From: Malania oleifera
Taxonomy: Eukaryota; Streptophyta; Magnoliopsida; Santalales; Ximeniaceae
DNA length: 64,000 bases
Direction of reading: 5' to 3'
NCBI RefSeq assembly: GCF_029873635.1
Contig: NC_080423.1
Coordinates: 110,067,087-110,131,086 of the forward strand
Shown: positions 24,390 through 35,352 of the stretch, one piece after another
Layout of the letters: each line of letters opens with the position of its first letter
Numbering within the stretch: position 1 is the first letter of the stretch
Made by a program: the position numbers and the translations under genes
The notes under the pieces: model-generated
The model's database searches: none
What the model was told of the DNA's origin: nothing
The model's input: only the letters and a program-made list of their open reading frames with translations

Positions 24390-25298
24390 GGGCCCCGTGG
24401 GGGGGGGGGGTGTTCGAGTGTGGGTAAGTTACTAAATCTCTATACTAAGACCATTCTATTCGTCAAAATAGACATTCTACAAAAAGAATGCAAACATCAT
24501 AACCTTATATTGTACTTGGGAGCATACATTTTGAGTGTTAAATTTGAATTGCAAGGATTTGTATGAAATTTGACACAAATTTCTACTGCATTTTGATAGT
24601 TTTGTCCAAATGAGCACAACACATTCCGAACTCTAAGCTTCCAAACACATAGTTAAAGTAAAACATAAACACATGCACAACACAACCCACCAGCACCACC
24701 CTGTGGGCAAGACAATCCTTTAGCTCCTTCAAGAGAAGCTGAGTTTAATCGCAATTATAGCATGGAAAATTAGTTCTTCACTCCGATATGCAGACATGGT
24801 CGACCAAAGTTTTTCCATCTTAACTAAATCTAAGGAAGAGGCTACCAGTCAAAGCCATGGCCTATGATTCAGTTTACAAATGTCTTGACCACCACTAGGC
24901 CACTTTATCACGAATAGGCATGGAAAAATCAACCCAAACCCATTTTCCCACAGGTTAGGGTAGACATACTCACTACGTGGGTGCACTATGTACATGGGAA
25001 CATACGATTCTGTGAACCAGAGCTCAAAACACACACACCCCTGCTCGCACACACACACCAGCCGCACCGCATTAACCCTTCTAACAAAATTCCGGAAAAA
25101 ATTAACTCTTTTCATCACCCAATAAGCTAATCAGAAACAAGCAGTTAACAAAAATCGGAAAACAGATTACTTAAAACAAATTGTCAAGCTTGCATGCATT
25201 TTTCGTACAAGCTTCGGCAAGTAATATACGCAGCAATCAAAGTTAGAAAAATATGTTTTAAAAAAAAACAGAGCATATGATTCAGTAAACACAGAATT

Positions 25299-25372
<74 letters not shown>

Positions 25373-25597
25373 ATTGCATAGAGGCTTTTAACAATTCCAA
25401 ATAATTTGACCATCTGCATGACCCAATAAGCTAAAGAGAAGAACAAGTTTACATAAATCAGAAAGAAAATTTAAAAAATCTGTCAAGCTTGCATTTTTTG
25501 GGAGGTATGAGCTTCGAATATACACATGGATACACAGACTGTAGCTTACATTGATGAACTGCTGCAACTCGGCCGAGTCCAGAGATGAAGGATCCAT
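22033..25597 (-). CDS. TIM8: Mitochondrial intermembrane-space chaperone TIM8 (two exons, 78 residues)
   Basis: Exon 1 (25550-25597) encodes MDPSSLDSAELQQFIN and exon 2 (22033-22221) the remaining 62 residues. The intron is 3328 bp, GT-AG and in phase 0. The protein carries the twin CX3C motif of small TIM proteins: C35-WDK-C39 and C55-LSN-C59, 15 residues apart. These form two disulfides in the intermembrane space. TIM8 partners TIM13 to escort hydrophobic precursors to the inner membrane. Length and sequence match Arabidopsis TIM8 (about 77 residues, recalled), including VCWDKCIT and CAQRYMDMS. No presequence is expected, since import uses the MIA disulfide relay. The start is set by the MDPS opening and homologue length. 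Confidence 0.95.
22264..22294. repeat. GA microsatellite in the TIM8 intron
   Basis: A tract of about 15 GA units just upstream of exon 2 in TIM8 orientation. On the minus strand it reads as a CT-rich tract about 45 bases from the acceptor, so it may serve as an extended polypyrimidine stretch. Confidence 0.85.
24348..24386. repeat. TC microsatellite in the TIM8 intron
   Basis: (CT)n of about 19 units. A run of ten G bases follows about 15 bp downstream. Confidence 0.9.
25304..25368. repeat. TC microsatellite in the TIM8 intron
   Basis: (CT)n of about 32 units, the longest uninterrupted microsatellite in the window. It lies about 180 bp inside the intron from exon 1. Confidence 0.9.
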
Positions 25598-25767
25598 GGC
25601 AGAAGGAGAGAACTATTTACTGATGAAGCTAAAGCGCTTTCGCCACTTAAACCTCCTCTCTGCAATTCCGGTTCTGAGAGTCCAAAAACCCTAAGCAGCA
25701 TAGCTGAGCCCCCAAAACATAAGGCAGCTACAGAGCTTGCCTGACAGAGACTAAAATAAAACGACAC

Positions 25768-26436
25768 CGTTCTAACGACCCCTTATGAATTTTTTTTTTG
25801 CTAAAAAAAACATAAACCTCTTCTTATATTTAACAAATAAATAAATAAATAAATAATTTTTTCCACAAATATAAGTATTTCCAAAAATCAATGTTCAGGG
25901 AGTGTATGCAGTTTTTAAAATTTTCAGAAATGTTTCTAGGAATTTTGAAATTTTAGAAAAGATCATCGTCTTTTTATCAAATTTCTGAGAAGGCTAATAT
26001 TTTTATTCAACAAAAAAATCCATAAATATCACTGGATGCTTGGTTTCTCCTCTTTGTTTGAATCCTTAAATTTGACAAAAACGATAAACTTTTTTGAGAG
26101 GTATATAAGTATCTTGAAAAATCAAATGTTAAGGGAGTTTTAAAAATTTTAAAATTATAGGGGACATTTGTAGGAATTTTAAAATTTTAGAAAAAATCTT
26201 TGTCTTATTATAGTCTCTATTGCCCAGCAAAAAAAAAAAAAATCCATAAATATCATTTTCATAAAATAAAATAAAATAAAGTCAAAGTCAAGTGATTAGT
26301 GAACCAATTTGGATGCTTGGTTTCTCCAATATTTTAATTAGAAGAAGAGTTCTTGTTAATCGAGTTCGTAGTTGAGATTTTGTGTTTGTTTGTTTATGAT
26401 CTTTATGTTCTTTACTTATTGAATACAAAATGGGTA
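25768..26436. other. AT-rich spacer upstream of TIM8
   Basis: No gene seen. The TIM8 promoter should lie at its left edge and in the 5' leader just beyond 25597. A pair of related AT-rich stretches occurs near 25870-26000 and 26110-26240; both contain AAATTTTAGAAAA and a CTTTTTATCA- or CTTATTATAG-like end. This suggests an old local duplication. Confidence 0.45.
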
Positions 26437-26442
26437 ATTGAA

Positions 26443-26624
26443 GGGAAATCTTGGCACAAGGACAGAACTAGCATCGCGCGACTTGAAAGTCAAGGGTCCA
26501 AGATGTGGAAATAGCCTCTTAAAAAGATATAAGGTAAGGTTACGTATTATAAATTCATCAAGGCCTGCCTCTTCTCCAGACCCGACATATGTGGGAGCTT
26601 TCTGCACCGAACTGTCCTGTTTTG
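26443..26624 (+). mobile_element. Au-type SINE, degenerate copy
   Basis: The segment follows the plant Au SINE layout from memory of the family: GGGAAATCTTGGCACAAG, then a worn B-box (GGGTCCAAG for GGTTCGAG), TGGAAATAGCCTCTT, GGTAAGGTTACGTA, CTTCTCCAGACCCGACATA, and GGGAGCTTTCTGCACCG before CTGTCCTGTTTTG. SINEs are short, tRNA-derived and moved by LINE machinery. No clear target duplication was found. Confidence 0.75.
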
Positions 26625-27073
26625 AAAATGGATAATTGATAGCATCATTAAGGGATGACGTTTTAAACATATAGGCCATTTTATAGAGTTTCTTAATCTA
26701 AAAAAGAGCAATTTTGTAAGATTTTCGAGTATTTGTGGTTTACCCTTCTAAATATCTTTTTAATACTAAGTCGTTATTTATTTCTTTAATTTGTTTGGCA
26801 TCCCTTTCTCATAAAATAAAATTAAAGTTTATTTTCCTCATTTATTTTTAAATTTATATTTTTTTGCAAAAACTTTTTACATGATATATACTTTATCTTT
26901 GTGGGTTATGAGGCACAAGTTTTGTGTTGGCCACTACTTCAACAAAAAACTAAAAAATGGTTTTAGCCATCTACCATAATGATTTTATTTTATAATTAAG
27001 CTCCATTTGTAGGAAAAAAGAAAAAAAAACATAAAAGTGGTTTAGTTTCAGCTATGTTGTAGATTTCACCAAC

Positions 27074-27084
27074 AATACTACTCA
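27074..27084. other. SINE target-site duplication, left copy
   Basis: AATACTACTCA here pairs with AATACTATTCA at 27299-27309, a single mismatch in 11 bp. Confidence 0.8.
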
Positions 27085-27298
27085 GGTGATTAGCTGAGTC
27101 AGCTCAAGTGGTAAGGATGAACTTGTAACTTTGGAGACCTCAAGGTCATGAATTCGACTCTCCCTTAGACATAACGCCAATGAATTATCAGGAGTGCGTC
27201 AATGGGTGGACGGTTTTCACCCCCGAGTTTGATACCGCATGCACCATAATGTCCAATATGGCGCAATGGTGGGTCGGGTCCCCGGGTTATAAAAAAAA
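27085..27298 (+). mobile_element. tRNA-derived SINE with A-tail, about 214 bp
   Basis: The body has an A-box-like GTCAGCTCAAGTGGTAAGG and a B-box-like ATGAATTCGACTCTCC, spaced as in tRNA promoters, and ends in a run of A. Eleven-bp direct repeats flank it. Such elements are transcribed by RNA polymerase III and inserted by LINE enzymes. It differs in sequence from the Au-type copy 460 bp upstream. The family name is unknown to me. Confidence 0.85.
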
Positions 27299-27309
27299 AA
27301 TACTATTCA

Positions 27310-30300
27310 AGCATAGTATATATTCTTCTAATACAATTGATTTTTGCATGGTCATGTAACTTAAAATAATACATATCTTTTATAAACTATATTACATATG
27401 TATACGATAAGTATTTCAATTTATTATAATCCATTCTACGAACCAAATGCAAGAGTACCATTTTCTATAATCCATTAGAGGACGTCTTGTGATTTAATCT
27501 TGGTCACACATGATCTAATCTTTTGGCAGAGGAGAATGGTTTGATGCTGAAAGACAATTATATTAACAACAATATAACATAAGACCACAATACAAATTAT
27601 TAAGAAAAAATTGTGATATATTAAAGCAAATCATAATGTAAAAATTGGCATTCTTATTTCTTTTCATTTCTTGCCTGTGGATTGACGTGCTCTACAATAA
27701 ATGTTGGGTTGATAAAATAAAACTAAGTGTTTAAAACTTGATCCGTGCATGAGGCATAAATGTTTAGTGCATTATCTCTGTAAAAAGAAATAGAGAAAAT
27801 GCTGCAGAACAGAAAAAGTTTCAACGCACGTTACAACGTCATTTTCCTTAAAACGTTATTTGTCCCTACCAGATCGGTGTGTATTGAGTCAACAAATACA
27901 TTTTCATAATATCATGAATTCTATAATATAATATGATATCAGTTTGCGTTATAAACAAATAAAAAACTGATCACAAATTCCTTTAGAAGAATTTGCACAA
28001 ATTTCCTAAATTCTATTTTTACAAAAAAAAAAAACCTAGAATTGAAGAAGAGTTTTGTTTCATGGAGACATCTTTTCAATGTATGCTCTTGGTTGATTTT
28101 GTAACTTGGTTGATTTTTCAATGTATGCTGGCTCATTTTTTTTTTTTTTTATTTCAAAAAAGAGGGCGGCATCTCCTTATGGAATGATGTATGTGATGGC
28201 CTAACTTCTCAAGCATTTAAGAGTATATTTTTAAAATCATATCTTGAATTTGGAACCATTGTCAAGACAATTGTAGCATGGTCATTCATTGATTGATTAG
28301 GCATTACATGCTTGTGAGGTTTCAATATAAACAAGATAAATTATTAGGTGCCACATGGAGGGAGTTCTCCTAATTTAGTATTCAAGCTTCATAGCACGGA
28401 GCCCACCCCTGATACATATAAATTTTTTTATCGGCTTGGTGTTCTAGCAAGCTGATACACTCAGTGCACCTAATATTTTCTCATGAGGTCTCATTGCCAT
28501 AAAATGTTTGTAAATTCAAGCCTAAGAGAGAATGAATTATAAAAGTAGTTCACCTTTGTTAGATTATTTATCCTATACAAATTTCTTTTCTTGGAGTTAA
28601 AAAAGAAAAGTAGGTTCCACAATTTTGGATAGAGGAGTGATACTATTTGGTTGATTTGTATTTTCTTTGCACATTGATTATTGTTCAATTCTTATTGGGT
28701 TGATTCCATGAACATAGGCCTAGTATCGAATCATGTAAATTTCTTATGTTTCTTTTATATCTTATAATTTCATTGTCTCTTTGTCAATTACACTATGGAT
28801 GAGATCTTTGTATATTTTTGGTATTATATATATATATTAGTGCTAGCATATACATGTTATCCCCACTTAAAAATAAAATTTCAGGTTGGCCCCTTCTTGC
28901 ATATCTGTATATGAACTCCATTTGCTGCTTTAATGGCAGCCAAGTTAACAGTGTCTCAAAACAAGAAAAGTAGAACCTTCATGATGAAGGAAACTTAGCT
29001 ACCATTCCCAATTCCCTCAATACAAAATGATTTAAGTTCTTCCTGCCATTCCTTTTCTATGTCTTTTCTTTTCCTCTAAAGAAAAGCAGCCACCTTTTTT
29101 GCTCTTCTCCAATTCTTCAAAAACCAACCAAGAAAGATAGAACTTTAAAAAAAAGAAAAAAAAAAAGAAAAAAAAGAAAGTAGGGCTAGCTGGAAATCCC
29201 TGAAAGAAGTTCTTTCTTTTTAACTCTAAAAATGGGCAAACCTTTATTTGTCATCAGCCATTCATAACCTTTAAGTAAGCAAAGTCAGAAATCTAGAATG
29301 CTTTAAAGGGTTAAACATGATCCAGCTACCTACTAGAACAAAGGTTAAACATGGAAGAAAGAAAAATATGAAAGACGAAATAAGGAATTAAATAAATTTG
29401 GCTAAGTCGGTCACATCAATTTAGGGGTTAAGCAAGGATTATGTTGTGTGGGAGAATAGAATTCGACTTTTGGATTGAGTTGTGAGAATAGATCGACTTC
29501 TTGGGATATGCACACACACACACACGCACATACACACACACAAATATATATATATTAAATAGTAAAAGTTGAAGAGAACAAGAAAGAAGAATACAATAAT
29601 TAATGTCATGTCTCTAAACAAATATCACAGTTAGCGTTTGAAACTTTTAGATGTTGTTTCAGGTTCCAATTTTGAACGAGAGTGAGAATCAATATAGGAT
29701 GGGAAATGAGCTATCCTTCACATTGTGTAGCTTAGAAACCAAAAAAAAAATGTCAATATCTATACAATTTTGCAAAATTTTTTCCACTACTTTGAAATGA
29801 ATATAATCTTAATGTTTCAACCATTGGTTACAAGTATATTTATTTTGATTGTGATAAAAAACCTTGACATACCCCCCCCCCCCCACCATATATATCATGT
29901 ATAAATACTATGCCATCCTCAAAATACATCATCTGGGACTCTCGTCTTCCATATGAAACCTTCACCACCACTTTTTTAAGACTTTGATAAGCCTTTTGTT
30001 CTAAGAAATCTTCAAAAAATTGTAGGGATTGTAACCTGAAAATCCTTGGGAATCAACTTTTTATTCATCTAAGAAATCCCTAATAATTCTCTAACCCTAT
30101 GTTTGTAGAGCTCGAGGTCCTGAATTTGGATGAAATGTAAAACAAAATTGTATTGAAATTTGTTCAAATTCATCCAAACCCAATTCAAGATCCGAAATTC
30201 ATGCTCCCAAACGCAGCATAATAGTATGAATTTTCATGAAGAATGACATTATTCTCAAATATATTGTAATTCTTAAAACCAAGCACTTGTTAAGTACCCT

Positions 30301-30950
30301 TTGAATAAGAGCCATATATTAATAAATCTAACATTTCATAAACTTGAACAAATTATTTTACACAAATCCAAATTCAAGGTGTATTATTTAACTGGAAGCC
30401 TAACAATTAAGTCATTGCCAATTATACAATTCGAAGTTTAGGTAAAACTCTTTAAAGAGTGAAACATTTTCCTTCTTATAATTGATTAAACATGCCCTTC
30501 AAATCCGTCCCTCCTGCATGCCTTTAAGCACTTTTACATAGACAAAGTCAGCCCATGATTCTAAAGCCAAATACAATTTAAAATGTGAAAAGGAAATAAA
30601 AGAATAGATGAAAACAAGCTGAAGGATGTGTCAAAAGTATGTCTCATTGCTTTTCATAGAAAAATTGATGTGTAAAAGTGAGCAGCAACCCAATAAAAAT
30701 GTCAAGGTGAGGTGCTTTAATATAAGAATTTCCAAAAAAGGGAAAATTGCATTGGGAGCTACACACACATGCACCCAGTTATGCATATAATTGCATTTAG
30801 TAATTTTCTTTTATGCAAGGACCAATCTCACTAATTTGCATGCATGATTTACAAAAATGCAGTAGTAGAAGGATGCTTCATTGGATCTAGAAGTGGGGGA
30901 AAAAAAAAAAGAAAAAAAAATCCATCAAAGTGATCAGGCTTTGCTATGTC
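27310..30950. other. Spacer upstream of the NAC gene, no gene seen
   Basis: AT-rich DNA with a CA/TG-type tract near 29514-29540, a C-run near 29872, and a copy of the short dispersed repeat at about 30105-30225 (GTTTGTAGAGCTC ... GAAATTCATGCTCCCAAACG). The distal promoter of the NAC gene probably lies in its last kilobase. I recognised no coding exon. Confidence 0.5.
30105..30225. repeat. Short dispersed MITE-like repeat, best copy
   Basis: The ends GTTTGTAGAGCTCGAGG and TCATGCTCCCAAACG are roughly inverted around a core with CTGAATTTGGATGAAATGTA on one side and CAAATTCATCCAAACCCAAT on the other. Related copies lie near 10780, 11200, 21600 and 24515. It has no coding capacity. A non-autonomous DNA transposon is the likeliest source. 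Confidence 0.45.
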
Positions 30951-30956
30951 CCCATT

Positions 30957-30966
30957 ACTATAAATT
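30957..30966 (+). promoter_or_regulatory. TATA box of the NAC gene
   Basis: ACTATAAATT lies about 90 bp before the ATG at 31050. A pyrimidine-rich leader follows, with a TTC microsatellite at about 31010-31048. Position and context fit a plant core promoter. Confidence 0.6.
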
Positions 30967-31049
30967 AAGAACTCTTTCTTCACAAAACCCATCTCTTTTC
31001 TCTCCCTCTTCTTCTTAATTCTTCTTCTTCTTCTTCTTCTTTTTCTTCA

Positions 31050-32250
31050 ATGGAGAGGCTAGAGTTTGTGAGCAAAGAAGGAAGCATGATTAGATCATTG
31101 CCTCCGGGGTTCAGGTTCCAGCCAACAGATGAAGAACTTGTGTTTCAATATTTGAAGCACAAGGTGTTTGGATACCCCTTGCCTGCCTCTGTCATTCCCC
31201 TCATCGCTAATCTTTCCAACTTTGATCCTTGGGACTTGCCAGGTACTATATTCATTCATGCATGGTTTAACACTAATACCCGCAAAGGCCTAAACAGTCA
31301 CATTCGGGTTATTTGGCACTGACTGTGACGGGCATGATCAGTTCACTCATTGGGTTTAGCAAGAAGGTAAGAGTCCGAAGAGTCTTTCCTGTTCTATAGG
31401 TTCCCTGTCATCTCCAATCCATAGAGAGGAGTTGGAGCCAAAAAAAATGTAGTTGGGATAATTATTCATTTGATAAGATTGTTTTAGGAGGCAGGTTCTC
31501 TCCTCATGCAGTCATGTGTTCCTAGTTTTTCTTGTTTTTGATTTTGTAATAATTAACTTTTCGAATAACATCAAATATTTTATTATATTATTAGAAAAAA
31601 TCGAAACCATAATAATTTGTGCCAATCTTAATTTAGTAATTAAGATTGTTTTTGAATCTAGGAAGGTTCTGTTGACCTCCCATGTATTATTATTAAACCA
31701 AAAGTTTTTAAATGTATAAAAACAAAAGTAACAATTTGGAGCATGCATTTTATACACACATTTTTCTCATAATAATTACTTTCTAGCCATCTCTAGCTAG
31801 AATATATAGATATATAATAGATAGTATATATCTAGATGATGGATATGAGTAATCAATTTGTGTTTAGGCAATTCGTCCCAAGAGAGGTACTTTTTCAGCA
31901 AGAATGAAGCGAAAAATGGGAATCGAACGAAGAGAACTACATGTTCGGGGTATTGGAAGGCCACAGGCATGCACAAACACATACCATATCCAAGTGATGA
32001 TGAGATCAGCGGCAATGGAAAAATGATGGGGATGAAAAAAACCCTAGTTTTCTTCAAAGGGAAGTCCCCTCATGGGTCAAGAACGAATTGGGTCATGCAC
32101 GAGTATTGCCTCACCTGTATAGGAGAAGGAAACTCATCAACCCAAGTAGGTCTAATTTTAAGTCAGTTCTAGTTTTTGTGCATATATAAACATTTGGAGA
32201 TGCAGTGATAGATCTAGAAATTTTATTTTGTTGGAACAAATTAAATATGA

Positions 32251-32307
<57 letters not shown>

Positions 32308-32668
32308 TCAACGCTCGACATAAAAGTAATGTCTATAAAAATATGTACATTGGGTTAATTTGCACAGAAATAATCTTAGCTCGAAGTCATAAATTCTGGG
32401 TTTGCCATTGGATTAACCCATATAATTAATAATTTCTTGATTTAATTTTCTGCAGAAACAAACGGAAGATTGGGTAGTGTGCCGCATTTTTTTGAAGAAA
32501 ATTAGAGCAACGAAAAGGGAAGAAGAAGAAGAAGAAATTAGAAAGGAGGAGAGGAGGGATGATGTTGAAGGCAACAGTAACAGTAGTAGTACTGGTTTGG
32601 AATTAGATCTCTCTTGTCCTTTGTCACCAGCTTTCTCGTCTTCTGGTTCTAGCTGGATCACTGGCTGA
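31050..32668 (+). CDS. NAC-domain transcription factor (three exons, 227 residues)
   Basis: Exons 31050-31242, 31868-32145 and 32456-32668 join in frame with GT-AG borders. The intron positions are typical of NAC genes: after DPWDLPG (within the glycine codon) and before the subdomain E region. Subdomain A is [14 protein letters not shown] from residue 17. Subdomain C includes GYWKATG (92-98) and [19 protein letters not shown]. Subdomain D is WVMHEY, and subdomain E is DWVVCRIF (162-169). The fold dimerises and binds CGT/CACG-type sites in the nucleus. The closest group by eye is the NAC083/VNI2-like clade (LPASVIP, then DPWDLPG). The short C terminus has an EEEEE-rich stretch and ends in serine-rich [14 protein letters not shown]. 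The start is set by a TATA box about 90 bp upstream and the usual NAC N-terminal length. Confidence 0.92.
32253..32304. repeat. TA microsatellite in NAC intron 2
   Basis: A long (TA)n tract with one G interruption. Another (TA)n tract lies directly after the stop codon at about 32671-32704. Confidence 0.9.
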
Positions 32669-32669
<1 letters not shown>

Positions 32670-32710
<41 letters not shown>

Positions 32711-33206
32711 GTACGTATGAATGTGTGTATGTAATTTGGTGAGCAATGCATGAAATTTACAAAACATGCAAGAAGATTTGTGGTGATCATGGGGAAATTC
32801 AATGAGAAAGAGTGTTAGATTAATTTGGGAATTTTTAACTTGCTCTTAATGTTCTCTGTAATGAACAATTGAATGAACGATTGAATGATTGCATCTTTCC
32901 TCGATGTCAAAGGACTCAATGTAAACGATGTGCTTACACATATGAATTACAAGCATAGATTAATTCATAAAAGCCAGGTATGTATTTACATACATGAATC
33001 ACATATGATAATTATATTTACAGACCTATCTTATTACATCCAAGGAGATAAATAGACCAACTTGAGTTTAGAAATTAAGTGCCGAAAACGACTAGAATAG
33101 AGTGCTTTAATATGTTAGCCAATTGTTCAGGGGAAGGAAGATGGCTTAGGGAGCAATGGAGTAAGGTGGAGCATGGCCATTCATGAGGTGCATGTGGAGT
33201 TGGGTA

Positions 33207-33249
<43 letters not shown>

Positions 33250-33480
33250 GTGATGTTGTTCTAGATAGACGGCCTTCTGCATCAGAACCAGCTATGTTGA
33301 AAGTTCAAATTATTGAATATCTATGAAGACGGCGTGATCTGATTCGGAAGGTTGTGTGAATATTTTTTGCCATTCAATCCTGATATTCCGTTTTATAAAT
33401 TCAAAAGCAATAGTCTGAGAAGCAATCAAGGAAAATTGGAATGTGAAAATTGTTATATTGAACCCATGATAAGGTTTAGT
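32670..33480. other. Spacer between the NAC gene and the GT14 retrocopy
   Basis: Contains a TA tract just after the NAC stop, probably the NAC 3' UTR, and a TC tract at 33212-33245. The 33250-33481 stretch may be the 5' UTR carried by the retrocopy. No gene was recognised. Confidence 0.5.
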
Positions 33481-33481
33481 G

Positions 33482-34752
33482 ATGGGGTCACTCAACATGG
33501 AGAAGAAATGGGTATTTCCTCTTGTCATAAGTTCCCTCATCTGCATTTTCCTTCTTGCTACTTCTTTCAACATGGGTCTTGTCTCTTTTAGTTACACACA
33601 ATCAACTCAATCTTCTCATTTTTCCCCACTCGCAACCAAACAGACCCTGTCATTGTTGAATCGAAGGTTGTAAAATCTCCTCCTCCCGCTGGGCCTGCCA
33701 TTCCTCGTTTTGCTTATCTGATTTCAGGATCAAGAGGTGATTTAGACAAGCTTTGGAGAACTCTTCAAGTATTATATCATCCGTGGAACCAATATGTTGT
33801 TCGTTTAGACCTTGAATCACCAGCTGAAGAAAGATTGGAGCTTGCTTCCCGAATAGAAAAGGATCCATTTTTTTGCAAAAATTCAGAATGTCTTCACGAT
33901 TAAGAAAGCTAATGTGGTTACATATAGAGGGCCCACCATGGTTGCTAATACACTTCATGCCTGTGCCATTCTTCTCAAGAGGAGTAAGGAATGGGATTGG
34001 TTTATTAATCTCAGTGCTTCAGATTATCCTCTTGTGACTCAGGATGCTTGTATTATGCAGATCTTCTTTACACATTTTCGAGTTTTGATCGGAACCTGAA
34101 CTTCATTGAGCACACAAGCCGGTTGGGTTGAAAGGAAAATCAAAGGGCAATGCCTTTGATAGTAGACCCTGGGCTTTACATGTCAACAAAGTAAGATATT
34201 TTCTGGGTTACACCACGGAGAACTTTGCGTACAGCCTTTAAATTATTCACTGGTTCAGCATGGATGATCCTCACACGTTCTTTTGTTGAATATTTTATAT
34301 GGGGTTGGGACAATCTGCCAAGAACCCTTCTCATCTACTGCACAAACTTTGTATCCTCCCCTGAAGGCTACTTTCAGACTGTCGTATGCACTGTGCCTGC
34401 GTTTGTTCAAACTGCTGTCAATCATGACATGCACCACATTTCTTGGGACAATCCTCCAAAACAACACCCGCATACCCTCTCCATTAATGACATAGATAAG
34501 ATGATTGCAAGTGGTGCTCCTTTTGCCCTGAAATTCAAACGACACGACCCCGTCTTGGATACGATTGACAAGGAATTACTTGGCCGAAAAAACGGGAGCT
34601 TCACTCTTGGTGATTGGTGCGCAGGAAAACCACTTTGTTCCAAGGTTGGTGACCTTACAAGACTCAAACCCGGACCAGGGGCTAAAAGAATCAGATGACT
34701 CATATCTGGGATGGTTGATTCGCCTAATTTTCATGAAAATCAGTGTAAATAG
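33482..34752 (+). pseudogene. Intronless broken copy of a GT14 beta-glucuronosyltransferase (GLCAT14-like)
   Basis: It covers a whole GLCAT14-like protein without introns: N-terminal MGSLNMEKKWVFPL and a membrane anchor, RFAYLISGSRGD, YHPWNQYVVRLDLESP, GPTMVANTLHACA, WFINLSASDYPL, FKLFTGSAWM, SSPEGYFQTV, and the C-terminal NFHENQCK. Functional relatives sit in the Golgi and add glucuronic acid to arabinogalactan-protein glycans. This host-gene copy has frame changes near 33630 and 33885. Fourteen extra bases (CTTGTATTATGCAG, about 34044-34057) split SDYPLVTQD from the next exon. Three codons became stops (TGG to TGA, TCA to TAA, CGA to TGA) near 34125, 34190 and 34695. Arabidopsis relatives are split by introns, as I recall, so a retrocopy is the best reading. 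It makes no full-length enzyme. Confidence 0.85.
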
Positions 34753-35021
34753 ATTTCATTGAGGCATATTGGAAATAAAATGAAATAGAAAGTTCAAAGT
34801 GCCCGTTCTCCAATAATTTACTGGATAATTGTAGCCAAGGGAGGAGCATTGATGCTCGATGCAGCTATGGCCTCACCATTGTTAGATAGGTATTCTAGAG
34901 CCATTACATGCAGGGCAATTCATAAGGGTCTGCAGGTGGGTTTGAAACAAAGCACGATCACGTGTCTTTTGGCAGGTTATGTTGCGGTAAAATTGTTGCA
35001 GGTATTTTGTTTTTGTCCGTG
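34753..35021. other. Host flank between the retrocopy and the copia insertion
   Basis: A short stretch with AAATAAAATGAAATAGAAAG near 34775, possibly a worn poly(A) tail or signal of the retrocopied transcript. A frame from about 34849 has no recognisable similarity, and I do not call it a gene. Confidence 0.4.
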
Positions 35022-35026
35022 TTTGT
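35022..35026. other. Target-site duplication TTTGT of the copia element, left copy
   Basis: Pairs perfectly with 47127-47131. Confidence 0.85.
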
Positions 35027-35344
35027 TGATGGGTGAAGGGGACACTCAGTCACTGGTTGTGAAAAACTCAATGAGTATTTGCACAATAAACACTATCAAT
35101 TTATTTCACAAAACTGAATTACAGAGGAATCAAAAACACTCTCACTCACTGGCTATCCACCCTCTCTACACCACATACTACATCGCACGCACACACATCT
35201 ATTTATAGCAGATTCTAAACCAAAATAATCGGAAATTGTGGCTGGTAGATGAAGTTGATGACCACCGATCAATAGAAGCGGCTAGTCGGCAGCCGTCGTC
35301 AATTTTTGCTGCCACCGTCCACAGTCAAGTTTACTCTTTCAACA
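35027..35344 (-). repeat. 3' LTR of the copia element
   Basis: 318 bp, matching 46805-47126 at about 90%. The purine tract AAGGCGGGA abuts its minus-strand start at 35345-35353. Confidence 0.88.
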
Positions 35345-35352
35345 TCCCGCCT

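Larger units (their letters stand above)
22222..25549 (-). other. Single intron of TIM8
   Basis: The donor (minus-strand GTAAGC) is at the 25549 end and the acceptor (TACAG) at the 22222 end. It contains a GA tract (22264-22294), a TC tract followed by a G-run (24348-24412), a longer TC tract (25304-25368), and a degenerate copy of the short dispersed repeat (about 24515-24655). No second gene was recognised inside it. Confidence 0.8.

Noticed and set aside
34849-35208. A 119-codon frame just after the retrocopy
   Set aside because: It crosses the copia boundary at 35027, so its second half is LTR; no similarity in the first half.
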